DNA from: Alistipes sp.
GTDB taxonomy: Bacteria; Bacteroidota; Bacteroidia; Bacteroidales; Rikenellaceae
Assembly: GCA_017555905.1 (NCBI GenBank)
Contig: JAFZFP010000017.1
Span: 1 to 64,000 of the forward strand
DNA length: 64,000 nucleotides
Reading direction: 5' to 3'
The position numbers and the translations under genes were made by a program. How positions within the stretch are numbered: the first letter of the stretch is position 1; each line of letters opens with the position of its first letter. Of this stretch, positions 62,338-64,000 are shown one piece after another. The notes under the pieces were generated by a model. The model ran no database searches. It was not told where the DNA came from and was given only the letters and a program-made list of their open reading frames with translations.

Positions 62338-63402
62338 ATGAAAAAGACACTTTTGGCTATCCTTGCAACAGTTGCAATGGTAGCGTGCAGCAACGACGAG
62401 ATCGTACGTGAGGCAGCTCCTGAGGCTATCGGCTTCGACAACGCTTTCGTAAACAACTCAACCCGTAGCGTAAACGACCCAAGTTTGACTATTGGTACAT
62501 TGGAGGACTTCGCTGTTTATGGCTTCGTTGAGAATGCAGTTTTGTTCAATGGAAATGAGGTGGCAAAAAATATTGAGAATGATGATTTGTCACAGGCTTG
62601 GAAGTATGCAGGTACTCAGTACTGGATTGCTGGTGCAAACTACGATTTCTATGCCGTAGCACCATACAATGGCAATTGGGCAATTAAGACTGGTACTACA
62701 CCTGCTTCAACAGGTGCTCAGATCTCATTTACCAATGTAAATGGTACTCAGGATCTTCTCTATTCAGGTATCGTGGAGTGTGAGGGTGAAGTAAGTGGTA
62801 ATGATGCTGTAGCATTTACCTTCAAGCATATCCTTTCAAAGGTTAAGTTCTCTTTCGAGAATGGTTACAATGCAAGCACTGCTACTATCCGTGTACGCGA
62901 TATTAAGATTACCAATGCTTATGCAACTGGTGTTGCAACTCTTGGCGCAGATGCAGCTACTTGGGATGAGCAGGATGGTGTGATTACTGATGGTGTAGCT
63001 TTCGGTAACGCATATGATGATGAGGCCACAGATGCTAAGGAGAGTGCAGAGGTTGCTTATGCTTATGGTGATACTTATGAGTCTCTCAACGAGCGTTTCC
63101 TTATCCCTTCAGTAAGCCGAGACTATACTGTATCATTCGTTGTTGATCTTTACATTAATGATCAGTTGATTGACGTTAATGCTAAAGATAACGAGACTGG
63201 TTACGAGCATACTGCAACAGTAACATTTGCTCCACAGGCTGGTCACTCTTATGACATTAAGGCTACTATCAATGCAACAAACATCGACCCTAATCACGCA
63301 CAGGAGCCTATCGAGTTCACTGTAACTCCTATCACCGACTGGGGTACTACAGAGAGCGTAGAGGGTGGAAATGATGATGAAGATAATGTAGTTATCAACT
63401 AA
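62338..63402 (+). CDS. Fimbrillin-family protein 3, plain shaft-type pilin
   Basis: A 354-residue lipoprotein pilin with only the fimbrillin region and no extra domain, the size expected of a polymerising shaft subunit. Lipobox MVAC with Cys17; Arg43 in STRSVNDPS is the putative maturation site. The core motif appears as HILSKVKFSFENGY near residue 163, and the C-terminus has the PIEFTVTPITDW strand also found at the end of the pilin region of fimbrillins 1 and 2. In Mfa/FimA-type pili the C-terminal strand can swap between subunits. Third of four, 107 bases after fimbrillin 2. Confidence 0.88.
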   Translation: MKKTLLAILATVAMVACSNDEIVREAAPEAIGFDNAFVNNSTRSVNDPSLTIGTLEDFAVYGFVENAVLFNGNEVAKNIENDDLSQAWKYAGTQYWIAGANYDFYAVAPYNGNWAIKTGTTPASTGAQISFTNVNGTQDLLYSGIVECEGEVSGNDAVAFTFKHILSKVKFSFENGYNASTATIRVRDIKITNAYATGVATLGADAATWDEQDGVITDGVAFGNAYDDEATDAKESAEVAYAYGDTYESLNERFLIPSVSRDYTVSFVVDLYINDQLIDVNAKDNETGYEHTATVTFAPQAGHSYDIKATINATNIDPNHAQEPIEFTVTPITDWGTTESVEGGNDDEDNVVIN

Positions 63403-63449
63403 TAATAGGCTATTATTAACTTGAATATAAATAAACAAAACAAACCCCT

Positions 63450-64000
63450 ATGAAAAAGATATTTTTTGCAGTTTTGGCACTCGCAGGTCTTGCTGCTTGC
63501 TCAACTGAGGATGTAGTTTCTCGTCCAGAGGGTGCAGTTATCGGCTTCGATAACGTATTCGTTGAGAACTCAACACGTGCTAACGACCTTACCGCTGGAA
63601 AGTTCGACTTTGGCGTTTACGGCTCAGTAATCAATAGTCAGGATCAGCAGGGTATGATCTTCACTAACCAGAAGATTAATGCTGATGGCACATACTCTCC
63701 ACTTCAGTACTGGATTGCTGGCGCTACCTACAACTTCGTAGCTTTTGCTCCTTTTACTGGTGCTCAGTGGACTTACGCTCCTACTGTGACTACAGCTGCC
63801 GAGAATGGTGTGCTTACATTCAACAACACTGGCGCAAACCAGGATCTCTTGTTTGCAACTGCTACAAAGACTACAGCTGCTACTTTGACAGCATCTCCAG
63901 GCAAGGTAGGTTTCACTTTCGACCACGTCTTGTCACGTGTTAGATTCACCTTCACCAATGGCTTTACCTCTGGTAGCAACATCAAGCTCCTTGTGACTGA
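63450..64000 (+). CDS. Fimbrillin-family protein 4, 3' end outside the window
   Basis: The reading frame opens at the ATG at 63450 and is still open at the window end (about 183 codons). The product starts MKKIFFAVLALAGLAACSTE: lipobox LAAC with Cys17 again, and Arg43 in STRAND, the same spacing as in the other three pilins. It continues with the family's QYWIAGATYNFVAFAPF and HVLSRVRFTFTNGF segments. It lies 47 bases after fimbrillin 3, with only a weak short palindrome in between. Whether it carries an extension cannot be seen. Confidence 0.88.
   Translation, partial: MKKIFFAVLALAGLAACSTEDVVSRPEGAVIGFDNVFVENSTRANDLTAGKFDFGVYGSVINSQDQQGMIFTNQKINADGTYSPLQYWIAGATYNFVAFAPFTGAQWTYAPTVTTAAENGVLTFNNTGANQDLLFATATKTTAATLTASPGKVGFTFDHVLSRVRFTFTNGFTSGSNIKLLVT

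Overview
The window looks like a chromosomal segment of a Bacteroidales bacterium, plausibly from the Alistipes/Rikenellaceae side of the order. Seen directly: promoter-like TAnnTTTG (-7) boxes, several with a TTG/TTTG -33 element 19-21 bases upstream, many BACON-domain lipoproteins, Mfa/FimA-type fimbrillins, DUF3575 and DUF5119 fimbrial accessory proteins, a meso-DAP type MurE, and menaquinone genes of the futalosine route. The genus is inference only. No tRNA, rRNA, CRISPR array, transposase, integrase or phage gene was seen.

Layout. (1) 1-2.96 kb: the 3' end of the ribosomal-protein operon (rpsM fragment, rpsK, rpsD, rpoA, rplQ) closed by a terminator. (2) 3.0-8.9 kb: three singly transcribed lipoprotein genes on the + strand, each with its own promoter and terminator. 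(3) 8.9-14.5 kb: a three-gene lipoprotein operon on the - strand. (4) 14.7-17.35 kb: a membrane-bound TPR/coiled-coil/helix-turn-helix regulator and a GT2 glycosyltransferase, divergent from region 3. (5) 17.4-27 kb: six paralogous lipoproteins built from an N-terminal BACON domain (three in the last gene) and one to four copies of a roughly 120-150 residue beta-rich unit, often carrying a YYGDYY-like motif, for which I know no family name. (6) 27-39.4 kb: a compact - strand run rsmH-ftsL-ftsI-murE-mraY-murD-ftsW-hslR-leuS, a division/cell-wall cluster ending in a ribosome-rescue gene and leuS in place of murG-murC-ftsQAZ. (7) 39.5-54.3 kb: housekeeping and envelope genes: an OlsB/GlsB-like N-acyltransferase, a ROK kinase, polyprenyl synthase, U32 protein, aminopeptidase P, formate-THF ligase, MqnB, a two-TM protein, MqnD, Na+/Ca2+ exchanger, YugP-like protease, and an SGNH + MBOAT + PAP2 set resembling a surface-polymer acylation module. 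(8) 54.3-64 kb: a fimbrial operon: an OmpA-like/BACON/DUF3575 outer-membrane protein, a DUF5119 anchor-like lipoprotein, then four fimbrillin paralogues in a row, the last running off the window.

How parts may work together. Regions 2, 3 and 5 encode about a dozen lipoproteins with acidic residues just after the lipidated Cys, as expected for surface-exported Bacteroidota lipoproteins; the TPR-HTH protein between the two operon groups is an obvious candidate regulator. Region 8 encodes a whole pilus: in all four fimbrillins the lipobox Cys is residue 17 and a putative processing Arg is residue 43. Two of the four carry large extra C-terminal domains and could be tip or adhesive subunits. Its only recognisable promoter has a run of nine A in the -33/-7 spacer and is followed by a run of ten C inside a leader hairpin, so slippage-based (phase-variable) control of the pilus is the most interesting testable idea here. 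A second unexpected pattern is that four terminators around the lipoprotein genes share nearly the same stem, GGGCGTGTCC.
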